From NCBI RefSeq assembly GCF_000688295.1, contig NZ_JHZF01000013.1, forward strand, positions 62,001-126,000: a stretch of DNA of 64,000 bases, written 5' to 3'. Below the pieces are notes generated by a model that was not told where the DNA came from, did no database searches, and saw only the letters and a program-made list of their open reading frames with translations. The stretch comes from Pseudooceanicola nanhaiensis DSM 18065 (GTDB taxonomy: Bacteria; Pseudomonadota; Alphaproteobacteria; Rhodobacterales; Rhodobacteraceae). The first letter of the stretch is position 1; every line of letters starts with the position of its first letter. A program made the position numbers and the translations under genes. Below, piece by piece: positions 43,079 to 51,828 of this stretch.

Positions 43079-45823
43079 TCATCCCTGGTGGTCGTCCTGC
43101 GACGGATCCGCTGGGTCGGTGTCGACAATGTCCTCGGCCGGTGAGATCTCGGGGTCCGCCAAGGGCTCTCCATCGACGGCCGCCCCCGCATCGAGCTCGA
43201 CCAACCGGGCGCCATCCACGCCGTCATGCGGCAACGCCTCGCCCGCGGGAATGCCGAGAGCGTCTGCGTAGGGATCCTCGGTCGCATCGGGCAACCGGTC
43301 GGTCAGCGCGGTCTCCGGCGGAGCGGTGCTCGCTATCGCGCCGAGATACGGGTCACCCGGTTCAGGCGACACCACAGGAGCCTCGGGCGCCTCCGACTCC
43401 CCTGACAAGGAGGAGATGGCGACGTTTGCATCCCCTTCCGGAACCGTCACGTCGCCCACGTCCGTCGCCCTGTGCTGCTCCGCATCGGCATCACCGATGT
43501 GGCCCGAGAGGTCGAGCGCGCTCGGCTGATCCTCGATGGCGTCGATCGACACCTCGGAGGGTCCGGCCGAGGCCGTTTCCGTGGCTGTCTGCCCGGCCGC
43601 CACCGACTGCACCGACAGGGTCGGTGCGTCGAGTCCGCCTTCGATGGTGATCGTGACCTCACTGCGATGGCCGTCGACGGTGGTGACCCCGATCACCTCG
43701 GTCAGATGCTGATCAGGACCAAGCGCCTGTATCGCTCCCTGGCTTTCGCGCGCGGCGTAGCGCCACTGGCCGTCGGCGGTGATTTCGAGCGTGCCGTATT
43801 GGCCGTCGATCCGATCGGCCTGAAAGGCCTGATCGCCGGTATCGGCATCCCGGATCGTCAGCTGGCCGGTGATCTCGATACATTCCTCCGCAGCCGCCGG
43901 CGCATCGACAATGGCACCCGATCGGGAGGCGGCCAGCGCCTGAGTGTCGACCAGCCCCTGCCCCATGGACGGGTGATAGCCCAGGTCTTGCAGTTTCTGC
44001 AGGACGATATCGTTGATCGTGTCCGACCAGCGCGCAACGAATTTCGGCTCGAGGTCCGCAAGATGCATCGCCTGTCCCGGCGGTATGTCGAAGTCCTTCG
44101 GGTTCTGCTGGATCTCCCAAAGCACCTGCTGCGCGACGGCTTCCTGCACCTGAGGCGGCACCTGTTGCAGGTGCAGACCCAGGTCCGGGTTTCCACCATC
44201 GGTCAGCCCGCCGATCAAGGCATCGACGTTCGGGTCGAACGCGCTGATCGTCACTGTGCCCTGCGCGATCGGCTGAGGCTCAGGTGTGGGTGTTCCCGTG
44301 TCCGCCGGTTGCGGCTGCGGTTCCGGGGTGACTTGCGGGAGCGGCTGAGGCTCCGGTCTGGGCGCTCCCTGGTCCACCGGTTGCGGCTGCGGTTGCGGCA
44401 CCGGGGTGCCTTGCGGGATCGGCTGAGGCTCCGGCCTGGGCGGGCCCTGGTCCACTGGCTGCGGCTGCGGCACCGGGGTGCCTTGCGGGAGCGGCTGAGG
44501 CTCCGGCCTGGGCGGGCCCTGGTCCACTGGCTGCGGCTGCGGCACCGGGGTGCCTTGAGGGAGCGGCTGAGGCTCCGGTCTGGGCGGGCCCTGGTCCACC
44601 GGCTGCGGCTGCGGTTCCGGGGTGCCCTGCGGGAGCGGCTGAGGCTCCGGCCTGGGCGTTCCCTGGTCCACCGGCTGCGGCTGCGGCTGCGGGGTGCCCT
44701 GCGGGAGCGGCTGCGGCTCCGGCGTGGGCGGACCCTGGTCCACCGGTTGGGGCTGCGGCACCGGGGTGCCTTGCGGGATCGGCTGGGGCTCCGGCGTGGG
44801 CGCTCCCTGGTCCGCCGGCTGCGGCTGCGGTTCCGGGGTGCCCTGAGGGAGCGGCTGCGGCTCCGGCGTGAGCGCTCCCTGGTCCACCGGCTGGGGCTGC
44901 GGCACCGGGGTGCCTTGCGGGAGCGGCTGAGGCTCCGGCCTGGGCGCTCCCTGGTCCACCGGCTGCGGCTGCGGCACCGGGGTGACTTGCGGGAGCGGCT
45001 GAGGCTCCGGCGTGGCCGCTCCCTGGTCCACCGGTTGCGGCTGCGGCACCGGGGTGCCCTGCGGGATCGGCTGAGGCTCCGGCCTGGGCGCTCCCGGGTC
45101 CACCGGCTGCGGCTGCGGTTCCGGGGTGCCTTGCGGGAGCGGCTGAGGCTCCGGCGTGGCCGCTCCTTGGTCCACCGGTTGCGGCTGCGGCACCGGGGTG
45201 CCTTGCGGGAGCGGCTGAGGCTCCGGCCTGGGCGTTCCCGGGTCCGCCGGTTGCGGCTGCGGTACCGGGGTGCCCTGGGGGATCGGCTGGGGCTCCGGCG
45301 TGGCCGATCCCTGGTCCACCGGTTGCGGCTGCGGTTCCGGGGTGCCCTGCGGGAGCGGCTGAGGCTCCGGCTTGGGCGCTCCCTGGTCTGCCGGTTGCGG
45401 CTGCGGTTCCGGGGTGCCCTGAGGGAGCGACTGAGGCTCCGGCCTGGGCGCTCCCTGGTCCACCGGCTGAGGCTCTGGCGCCGGGGTGCCTTGCGGGACC
45501 GGCTGCGGCGTGACGGGCGGCGGTAGATGGGGATCGGTGGTCGGGCCCAGGGGAACGTCGTCGGGCAAGCCCGGCTCCAGACCGCCTTCTCGCTGCGTGC
45601 GGTCCTGGTCCGGCGGAACGAGGCCCGGGGTTCGAGGGGGCGTCGTCTCGACCGCGTCGCCGGGCGTATCGGGCGCCTTCGTCCCGGTACGCCATCCGAA
45701 CGCCTCTTCGGACTGACCATGACGGGGATCCCTCGCATCCTCCGGCGTTCCGGCCAGACGCGACCAGAGCCGGTGCAGAAGGCCGGTCGCGGGTTTGTCG
45801 TCCTCGGGCGATGATCCGGTCAT
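43079..45823 (-). CDS. Pro/Gln-repeat protein with VCBS domain, type I secretion operon
   Basis: This 914-residue protein has no signal peptide. Residues 1-111 are a charged, proline-rich leader. Residues 112-521 are 17 tandem repeats of 24 residues of the form GTPxPQPQPVDQGxPxPEPQPLPQ. Residues about 522-640 are a non-repetitive globular segment (VDALIGGLTDGGNPDLGLHL onward). About 645-735 is one VCBS-type beta domain (ITGQLTIRDADTGDQAFQAD; GTLEITADGQWRYAA; VDGHRSEVTITIEG). The C-terminus is acidic and disordered. It is the last gene of a four-gene operon with two ABC exporter subunits and an HlyD adaptor, 8 bp after the adaptor, so it is the likely cargo or a surface spacer protein. No RTX GGxGxD repeats are present, which is unusual for a type I substrate. 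Confidence 0.85.
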   Translation of the reverse strand: MTGSSPEDDKPATGLLHRLWSRLAGTPEDARDPRHGQSEEAFGWRTGTKAPDTPGDAVETTPPRTPGLVPPDQDRTQREGGLEPGLPDDVPLGPTTDPHLPPPVTPQPVPQGTPAPEPQPVDQGAPRPEPQSLPQGTPEPQPQPADQGAPKPEPQPLPQGTPEPQPQPVDQGSATPEPQPIPQGTPVPQPQPADPGTPRPEPQPLPQGTPVPQPQPVDQGAATPEPQPLPQGTPEPQPQPVDPGAPRPEPQPIPQGTPVPQPQPVDQGAATPEPQPLPQVTPVPQPQPVDQGAPRPEPQPLPQGTPVPQPQPVDQGALTPEPQPLPQGTPEPQPQPADQGAPTPEPQPIPQGTPVPQPQPVDQGPPTPEPQPLPQGTPQPQPQPVDQGTPRPEPQPLPQGTPEPQPQPVDQGPPRPEPQPLPQGTPVPQPQPVDQGPPRPEPQPLPQGTPVPQPQPVDQGPPRPEPQPIPQGTPVPQPQPQPVDQGAPRPEPQPLPQVTPEPQPQPADTGTPTPEPQPIAQGTVTISAFDPNVDALIGGLTDGGNPDLGLHLQQVPPQVQEAVAQQVLWEIQQNPKDFDIPPGQAMHLADLEPKFVARWSDTINDIVLQKLQDLGYHPSMGQGLVDTQALAASRSGAIVDAPAAAEECIEITGQLTIRDADTGDQAFQADRIDGQYGTLEITADGQWRYAARESQGAIQALGPDQHLTEVIGVTTVDGHRSEVTITIEGGLDAPTLSVQSVAAGQTATETASAGPSEVSIDAIEDQPSALDLSGHIGDADAEQHRATDVGDVTVPEGDANVAISSLSGESEAPEAPVVSPEPGDPYLGAIASTAPPETALTDRLPDATEDPYADALGIPAGEALPHDGVDGARLVELDAGAAVDGEPLADPEISPAEDIVDTDPADPSQDDHQG
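44261..45490 (-). repeat. 17 tandem 72-bp coding repeats
   Basis: A 1230-bp array of 17 in-frame units encodes Pro/Gln-rich 24-mers. Sixteen are 72 bp; the sixteenth unit in reading order carries an extra Gln-Pro (78 bp). Variation is concentrated at fixed columns: residue 4 (V/E/A/Q), residue 10 (V/A), residues 14-16 (AP/PP/TP/SA/AA/AL then R/T/K) and residue 22 (L/I). Several units are identical, pointing to recent duplication or gene conversion. Because the unit is a multiple of three and GC-rich, other frames also stay open by chance. Confidence 0.95.
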
Positions 45824-45831
45824 GTCGTCCC

Positions 45832-47214
45832 CTACCGCTCGGTCAGTGCAAGATCGAGATTGGTGAAGACCGGCTTCCAGAGATACGCGAAGACGGTCTT
45901 GCTGCCGGTGGTGATATCCGCCTCGCCCGTCATGCCCGGCAGCAAGGCAAAGCGCTGTGGATCCTCGCCGAAGAAGGCCTGCGGCAGGTCGATCAACACC
46001 TGGTAATGAGACGCCCCTTGGTCATCGTTCACCGTGGTTGGAGAGACCTCGGCGACCCGCCCCTCGAGTGCGCCGAACCGGCTGAAATCGAAGGTATCAA
46101 TCTTCACCCTCACCGGCTGGCCAACCGTCACGAAGCCCACGTCACGCGGGCTGAGCGCGCCCTCGAAGCGCAGCGACACGTCACGGGGGACGATCTCGGC
46201 CACCAGTCCGCCCGCCTCGATGAAGCGGCCGACCACGGTTTCCGGCAGGCTCTGGACGGTGCCTGCCACCGGCGTTCTGAATTCGGTCTGGGCAAGGCGC
46301 CTGATCAGCCGCGCGATGCGCTCGGCCACTTCGAAAAGGTCGCGGTTGACGTCGGCGATCCGGGCGCTGGCGATGTCTGCCTCGCCCACGTCGATCTCGG
46401 AAAGGCGCTGTTCGAGCTCGGTCTTGCGGGCGCGCAGGACCGCGGCGCGCCCGGTCAGTTCGGCCAACTGGAATTCGTAGTCCGCCTCGATCTGGATCGC
46501 CTCGACGAGATCGGCCTGTGGCGTGAGGCCTCGCTCCTGCAGCTGCTCCAGCTTGTCCACGCGGTCGCCAGCCGCGGCGCGCTGCCGCTCCACCGCCGGC
46601 CGCTCCGTGGCGATCGCGTCAAGTTCCGCGCTGGCCGAAATGATCTGCTGCTGCACGAGGTTGCGCGCATTGTCGAGATAGTCCTTGCGGGCTTCGAACA
46701 CGGCCATCTCGCGCGCGATCGCTTCGTCCACATCGTCTTCCGGCAGGCCAAGGTGGCGCGCACTGGGAACCTCCGGCAGGGAGGGGAAGTCGGGATCGAC
46801 GGCGCGCGCCCTGATCGGTTCGAAATCCGGCGTCCCGCCCTCGACGAGCGCGGTCAGGCGCTCGCTCTCCAGCGCCATCCCGAAGGCCTGGCTGCGCGCC
46901 TCGCGCAGTTGCGACAGAAGTTCGGCCGCATCGAACTCGACGATGAGCTGTCCCGCCTCGACCTGCTCACCAAGCTCCACGTGCACCGCTCCGACGGCAC
47001 CGCCGAATTCGCTCTGCAAACGCTGCGTGGAGCTTTCGGGCTCCACCACGCCGCGCGCACGCACGACTTCATCCACCGGGGTGATCATCGTCCAGCCGAG
47101 CAGCAGGACGAGGCACCCGAGCACAGCAAGGCTGGCGATCCGCGCCAGCCGCGCCACCGGCGCGTCGTTCAGCTCGAACCGCTCGAGCGGGGAGGTTTCG
47201 TCTCGATCGGCCAT
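45832..47214 (-). CDS. Type I secretion membrane-fusion protein (HlyD-like)
   Basis: This 460-residue periplasmic adaptor has a short cytoplasmic N-terminus, one membrane segment (about residues 25-47, IASLAVLGCLVLLLGW), the biotinyl-lipoyl-like half motif RARGVVEPESSTQRLQSEFG, a long coiled coil (about 130-285) and the returning lipoyl/beta-barrel half (TPVAGTVQSLPETVVGRFIE; GFVTVGQPVRVKIDTF). The C-terminal LLPGMTGEADITTGSKTVFA matches HlyD/PrtE adaptors. It should link the two ABC subunits encoded upstream to an outer-membrane TolC channel, which is not encoded in this window. It starts 4 bp after the upstream ABC gene. Confidence 0.92.
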   Translation of the reverse strand: MADRDETSPLERFELNDAPVARLARIASLAVLGCLVLLLGWTMITPVDEVVRARGVVEPESSTQRLQSEFGGAVGAVHVELGEQVEAGQLIVEFDAAELLSQLREARSQAFGMALESERLTALVEGGTPDFEPIRARAVDPDFPSLPEVPSARHLGLPEDDVDEAIAREMAVFEARKDYLDNARNLVQQQIISASAELDAIATERPAVERQRAAAGDRVDKLEQLQERGLTPQADLVEAIQIEADYEFQLAELTGRAAVLRARKTELEQRLSEIDVGEADIASARIADVNRDLFEVAERIARLIRRLAQTEFRTPVAGTVQSLPETVVGRFIEAGGLVAEIVPRDVSLRFEGALSPRDVGFVTVGQPVRVKIDTFDFSRFGALEGRVAEVSPTTVNDDQGASHYQVLIDLPQAFFGEDPQRFALLPGMTGEADITTGSKTVFAYLWKPVFTNLDLALTER

Positions 47215-47218
47215 GCTG

Positions 47219-49288
47219 TCAGGCTGCCCCCTGTTCGTTGTGCTCGCCGCGACGGGCGGGGCCGAAATGACGCAGTAGCCCGTCGTCGAGATAGATCGCG
47301 TTGTCCGCGGCCGGGACCAGCGAGAGATCATGGGTGGAAAAGAAGACCGTGGCGTGACCTCGAACGCTGCGCAGGTAGGCCAGGAAGGCCTCGCGCTCGG
47401 CGGGATCGGCACAGCCGGTCGGATCGTCCAGCAGAACCAGGACCGGATCGCATCCCGAGGGCGCAGGGCTGTCCGGCGGCGCCGCATCCGGCGCCAGTGC
47501 ATCGGCCAGTACAGCGTCCATGGCGGCGCGCGGAGACCACGCGCCCGCCTCCGACAAGGACCAGGGCGCCCCGCTTCCCGATCCGCGCTCAGCAAGCGCG
47601 GGCAGGATCAGGGAGGTCAGCGCAAGCTCTGCGGGATCGTATTGGCGCAGCGTGACACCGTCCAGCAGCACCTGCCCCGATTGCGGAGCGAGGCTGCCGG
47701 AGAGCAGCCGCAGAAGCGTGGTCTTGCCAGCCCCATTGGCCCCGATGATCACGTTGACGCTTCCTGGCGCGACGCTGAATGACACGTTGTTCAGCGCCGG
47801 TTCGGTTTCGGCATCATAGCGAAAATAGGCGCCCTGCAGGGCGATATCCGGCGCGCCGCGCGGCGCCGACTGAAGGCCCGCCGGAGCGGGGCCCGCAAGC
47901 TCGCTCGCGACCGGCGTCTTCAGCGAGCGCAGGGCAAGACGAATGGCCTGCAGCCGCGGCAACGCGATGAAGAGCGCCTGCGCCGGGCCGGTGATCCGCC
48001 AGGTCAGCAACATGGTTGCCACGAGGGCGCCCGAGCTCATCATGCCGCCGATGGCAAGCCAGACACCGACAGCCAGTGTTGCCAGCGCCGCGCCGGTCCC
48101 GAGGATCGCTCCCAGCGCCATGATGCCGGCCGAGCGCAGCCCGCGCGCGTAGCTCCCACGGGCCGCATGCGCGGCCTGTTCCGCCAACCGCCCCAGCCAG
48201 ACGGCGCCAAGCCGGTTTTCCATGATCTCGGGAGCCTTTACCCCGACCTCGTGCAGCATCGCAGCGCGTTCCCTGCCGGCTTGCGCCAGCATCGGGTCAG
48301 CGCCGAAACGGTCCCGCGACACCAGCAGGGCCACCCCCATCATGAGCAGCAGGTAGAGCGCCGGGACCAGGACGAGGATGCCGCCGAGCAGCCCGATCGC
48401 GAGAAGCGACAGCAGCACGAAGGGCGCGTCAAAAACGGCGGCCGTATTCGCCGATGCAAAGACATCCGCACCCCGCCGCGCCGCCGTGATGCGTGCCTCG
48501 ATGCTCTCTCTCGACTGGGCCAACACCGCCTGCAACGGCAAGCTCAGGAGCCGGGCCTCGGCGGCGGCACCGGCAAGCGCGGCCAGTCTGGCGTGCTGGG
48601 CGGCGAGATAGCGCGCGCGCACCAGCCGCAGCAAGGCGACACAGGCCACCGCGAGGGCCGCCCCCGAGAGGATCGGCCACAGCGAACCGGCCGCCCCCAC
48701 CCCCAGCACCCGGTCGAAGACGGCCATGATGAAGAGCGGCACGAGCACCGCCACGACATGGATGAAGAAAGAGAGCGCCAGCCCCGTCCGCAGGCCCTGG
48801 CGCAGGCGGCGCAATAGCATGTCGCGCGTGATGCGGTCGCGGTCCGCCTCTGCCGACCGGTAGACAAACAGCACGCGTTCGGCTTGGCGGAGCGTCCTGC
48901 GGATATCCGGTCGCGGAGTATCCGTACTGGCGAGGACGATCTCCTGACCGTTGATCCGGGCCATGGCGACCGCTTCCTCCCCCGAAAGCGCCAAGATCGC
49001 TCCGTCGCCGCCATCCTGCCACGCGCGCGGCGGAGCGCTGCCGACCTCGCTCGGCAGGCAGAGCCCGGTCAGAAGCATCGAGGCGTCATCGAGCGAGGCC
49101 AACGCATGCTGCGGCGGCAGGGCGCTATCGAACACGACCGGCGCTCGCTGCCATCCCAGGCGGCCCAGCACCTCCGGCAGAAGATGCTCGAGCGGGCTGC
49201 GACGTCGACCGGGACGCTCAGGCCGAGGCGGTTGCGCTGGCTCGGGCATCCTGGCATCCGCTGCCGCGCTACCGTGGGCGACATTCAT
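47219..49288 (-). CDS. Type I secretion ABC subunit A (Walker A kept, signature lost)
   Basis: This 689-residue ABC exporter subunit has an N-terminal domain (about 30-145) reminiscent of the inactive C39-like domain of type I transporters, a six-helix membrane domain (about 165-440) and an NBD (about 480-689). The NBD keeps Walker A GANGAGKTT (516-524), Walker B VLVLLD (to Asp621) and the switch His653 (FSTHDLS). The usual catalytic Glu is Asp622, and no LSGGQ-like signature is present between 530 and 615, where a Gly/Ser/Ala-rich stretch replaces it. The partner gene overlaps its start by four bases. It should pair with the following subunit, which has the reverse set of defects. Confidence 0.88.
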   Translation of the reverse strand: MNVAHGSAAADARMPEPAQPPRPERPGRRRSPLEHLLPEVLGRLGWQRAPVVFDSALPPQHALASLDDASMLLTGLCLPSEVGSAPPRAWQDGGDGAILALSGEEAVAMARINGQEIVLASTDTPRPDIRRTLRQAERVLFVYRSAEADRDRITRDMLLRRLRQGLRTGLALSFFIHVVAVLVPLFIMAVFDRVLGVGAAGSLWPILSGAALAVACVALLRLVRARYLAAQHARLAALAGAAAEARLLSLPLQAVLAQSRESIEARITAARRGADVFASANTAAVFDAPFVLLSLLAIGLLGGILVLVPALYLLLMMGVALLVSRDRFGADPMLAQAGRERAAMLHEVGVKAPEIMENRLGAVWLGRLAEQAAHAARGSYARGLRSAGIMALGAILGTGAALATLAVGVWLAIGGMMSSGALVATMLLTWRITGPAQALFIALPRLQAIRLALRSLKTPVASELAGPAPAGLQSAPRGAPDIALQGAYFRYDAETEPALNNVSFSVAPGSVNVIIGANGAGKTTLLRLLSGSLAPQSGQVLLDGVTLRQYDPAELALTSLILPALAERGSGSGAPWSLSEAGAWSPRAAMDAVLADALAPDAAPPDSPAPSGCDPVLVLLDDPTGCADPAEREAFLAYLRSVRGHATVFFSTHDLSLVPAADNAIYLDDGLLRHFGPARRGEHNEQGAA

Positions 49289-50877
49289 GCCGCCACCTGC
49301 GCGGGCGCACCCCTGTCGCCGCCATCGGTGGCGGAAAGATCACGCCCGTCAAGCACGCCTTCGCGCGTCAGGACGACGACCGTGGTGCTGGCCGAAACCT
49401 TCCGCAGAAAGGCAAGGAGCCGGTCGACGCCGTCCTTGTCGAGTGCATAGGTCGGGTGGTTCAGCACCACCAGACCGGGTGCGCCGGCGAAGGCGCGAAC
49501 CAGACCGATCCGCTTGATGGCACCGCTCGACAGCGGCGCACCAAGCCGGTTGCCGACCTCTGTCTGGTAGCCGTTGGCCAATCGTCCCACAGGCCGCTGC
49601 AAGCCGAGTGTTTCGCTTATCTGCATGGCGACGGTGGTCCGCGACGGATCGAAGCCTGTGATGTTGCCCAGGATCGTGCCGCGAAACAGGCTGGGCATCG
49701 CCCGCACCATGGCGATCCGGGACGCATGAGCATGCGGCACTGCCTCGCCGGTCCCGGCGAGCTTCAGCGAGAACGGATCGATCCCGTCGTGCCGCGCCTC
49801 GCGCAGCGCATCATGGAAGGCGACGAAAGCCGCATCCGCATCGTCGAAGCTCGGGAATGTCACGACCGTCAGCGCACCCGCAGCGACCTCGATCCGGCGT
49901 CCTTCCGGCCCGACCCAGGACAGGCCAAGCGGGGCGGCCAAGGCCGCTTCGTCCATTGCGGGCGGGATGAGTGGGGCCGTATCGGCCATCACCGCCTGCA
50001 GCATCCGATGCGCCGAGGCGGCTGTCTGACGACGCGCCAGCCCGGCCAGGAGCCCGACCAGCCCGGCCACCGCGCGCTGACCAAGGATGAGGCATGCCGC
50101 CAGGGCGCCGACGGTCATGTTTCCCTCAAGCACCTGCACGGCCCCAAGGCCAAGCACCGACACCGCCGTTGCCAGGCTGGAAATCTGCGTCAGGTCGGTG
50201 AGCCGCCCGGTCTGGCGCTCGGAGCGCTCGGTGGCCGCCGCCCCGGCTCTGGCGGTCTGGCGCAGTCGGGCCATGAGCCGCCCCGGCAGGCCCTGCGTGC
50301 GCAGCAACTCGATGCGATTGAACGCCACCGTCAGCAACGACGTCCACTTGGAATGTTCCGCGAACCGCTCCGCGACGGCCTGCCTGTTGAGATATGCAGC
50401 GCGAAAGGCCAGCGCGCCGATCACGCCGATCACCGCAAGCGGCGCAAGCACGACTGCTCCTCCCAGAAACCAGACAAGGGCAAGAAAGGCGAATGCAAAA
50501 GGCGCGTCGAACAATCCCATCAGGGACCGCGCCTCGAGGATCTCGCGGGATCGGGCGATGGTGGCGAAAAGCCCGTCGATCCGTCCAGCCCCCATGCGAC
50601 CGAACCTTTCGCGCGGCATGGTGAGGACATGTTTCGCGACGCGAAGGGAAAGGCGATGCTCCTCCACGCTGCCGATCCTGGCAAAGATGGCCGACCGGGC
50701 AAATCGCGCGAGACCATCCAGCAGGAGTGCGATCAAGACCGCGGAAAACAGCACCGCCGCCGTGCCAAGCGACTGGTTCGGGATGATGCGATCATACACC
50801 TGGATGAGCGCCAGGGGCAGTGCCAGGCCGAGAATATTCGACAGAAGCGACAGCGCAACAATCCAGACGCGTGACAT
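49285..50877 (-). CDS. Type I secretion ABC subunit B (Walker A lost, signature kept)
   Basis: This 530-residue ABC exporter subunit starts at the ATG preceded by GGAGG. The first membrane helices read VALSLLSNILGLALPLALIQ and VYDRIIPNQS, typical of type I exporters (PrtD/HlyB class). Six membrane segments are followed by an NBD from about 315. The Walker A loop is absent: ALTVVTFPSFDDADAAF (335-351) stands where GxxGxGKS/T should be. The Q-loop region is recognisable (PSLFRGTILGNITGFD) and a signature LSSGAIKR (449-456) remains. Walker B is altered to VVLNHP (Asn473, His474) and the switch His is Arg505. Thus it cannot bind ATP by itself but can complete the site of subunit A. Confidence 0.87.
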   Translation of the reverse strand: MSRVWIVALSLLSNILGLALPLALIQVYDRIIPNQSLGTAAVLFSAVLIALLLDGLARFARSAIFARIGSVEEHRLSLRVAKHVLTMPRERFGRMGAGRIDGLFATIARSREILEARSLMGLFDAPFAFAFLALVWFLGGAVVLAPLAVIGVIGALAFRAAYLNRQAVAERFAEHSKWTSLLTVAFNRIELLRTQGLPGRLMARLRQTARAGAAATERSERQTGRLTDLTQISSLATAVSVLGLGAVQVLEGNMTVGALAACLILGQRAVAGLVGLLAGLARRQTAASAHRMLQAVMADTAPLIPPAMDEAALAAPLGLSWVGPEGRRIEVAAGALTVVTFPSFDDADAAFVAFHDALREARHDGIDPFSLKLAGTGEAVPHAHASRIAMVRAMPSLFRGTILGNITGFDPSRTTVAMQISETLGLQRPVGRLANGYQTEVGNRLGAPLSSGAIKRIGLVRAFAGAPGLVVLNHPTYALDKDGVDRLLAFLRKVSASTTVVVLTREGVLDGRDLSATDGGDRGAPAQVAA

Positions 50878-51828
50878 AGGCGACCTCCACAACCCACGGA
50901 AATACACTACGCAGTCAAGGCGCCGAAGCAATTGAAAGTGACCCCATCTTGCCCCCGAAAATAACCGGCTAGGCGAACTCCATCTCCGCTCGTCCCCGCG
51001 GTGATCCTGAACGCGCTCGCCGGCACAAGGCACACGGAACAAGTGTGACCTGCGCCTTTGGGCAGCCGGTCATTGCTCGGTCTCCCGCAACGGTAGCTCT
51101 CACTCCGCTCGCAAGATGACATCGGCACATGTCCATCCTGCCCGAAGGACGCACGTTTGCGAGGCCGCAGTATGGCATCTGCACCAGATTGAGGCGATCC
51201 GGGGCCCCTGAAGCGCCAGCGGTGCCGGACGGTTTTTCGTAACGGGTTTCGACGGGGGATCGGGATGCGAAACCACCCACACAATCCGGAACTTTACGCT
51301 GGCATCCCGAACAACGCGCCTACTGTGTCTTCCGTCTATGCTGCCATTCATATCACTCGGAACGCGCGTTTGGGTGTTGGCGGGGTTCGGCAGCATAGTG
51401 TTGGAATATAAGGACCGAACCGGAACGAGCGATGTTCCCAAACCGAGACTGAGGCCCATCCTGAGCCCAGCTTCGGCCGGGCGGCGCGTCTATAAGGTTC
51501 GGCCGGTTCTTGCAAACCCCTTTGATAACACGGAAAAAGCCGTGCCCGTCAAATCGCTGTCACTGGTTCGGCAGGGTGATGATGGCGGGCCGAAGCCGAC
51601 GAAACGGAGAACTACACCTACGCTATAGCCCTCTAAATTGCGGCACGAGCGAATGACTAGCTGCGTGCGAGTCAAACTCCGAGGGTGGGGACTGCCTAGC
51701 CGCGCGAGCTGTCCACCCAATCCAGAGTCGATTTGCATGCAAATCGCGCGGCACTTTAAAGATTATGATGTATCGTTGGCGCAACGACTGTAGTGACCCA
51801 GTGATGCCACGGAATGGGGGGCGATAAC
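50878..51828. other. 951-bp intergenic region between secretion and protease operons
   Basis: This is a divergent gap between the minus-strand secretion operon and the plus-strand protease operon, visibly less GC-rich than flanking genes. Open frames of 80-125 codons occur on both strands but none has a recognisable domain or ribosome site. Several GGTTCGG/CCGAACC-type short motifs recur between 51410 and 51580. Promoters for both operons should lie here. The one clear element is an 18-bp palindrome at 51729-51746. Confidence 0.4.
51729..51746. promoter_or_regulatory. Perfect 18-bp palindrome upstream of the protease operon
   Basis: CGATTTGCATGCAAATCG is its own reverse complement over all 18 bases and lies 82 bp before the protease start at 51829. 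Uninterrupted palindromes of this size are typical operators for dimeric HTH regulators. A second short inverted repeat (CGTTG gcg CAACG) follows near 51773-51787, and a T/A-rich stretch between the two could hold the -10 element. Confidence 0.55.

Noticed and set aside
44261-45490. Regular repeats considered as a CRISPR array
   Set aside because: Units are contiguous coding repeats without unique spacers, and no cas genes are nearby.
43472-45526. 684-codon open frame on the plus strand opposite the Pro/Gln repeat gene, plus two other long frames on the minus strand through the array
   Set aside because: The 72-bp repeat unit is GC-rich and divisible by three, so all frames stay open together. 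The antisense product is a monotonous Arg/Leu/Gly repeat with no start context, and the sense frame alone has the VCBS domain and operon spacing.
43079-45823. RTX toxin/adhesin annotation for the secretion-operon protein
   Set aside because: No GGxGxDxxx nonapeptide repeats were found anywhere in the 914 residues; only a single VCBS domain supports a surface role.
50907-51284. 125-codon minus-strand frame in the gap before the protease operon
   Set aside because: No recognisable domain, no ribosome site, and codon positions lack the expected bias. Treated as non-coding.
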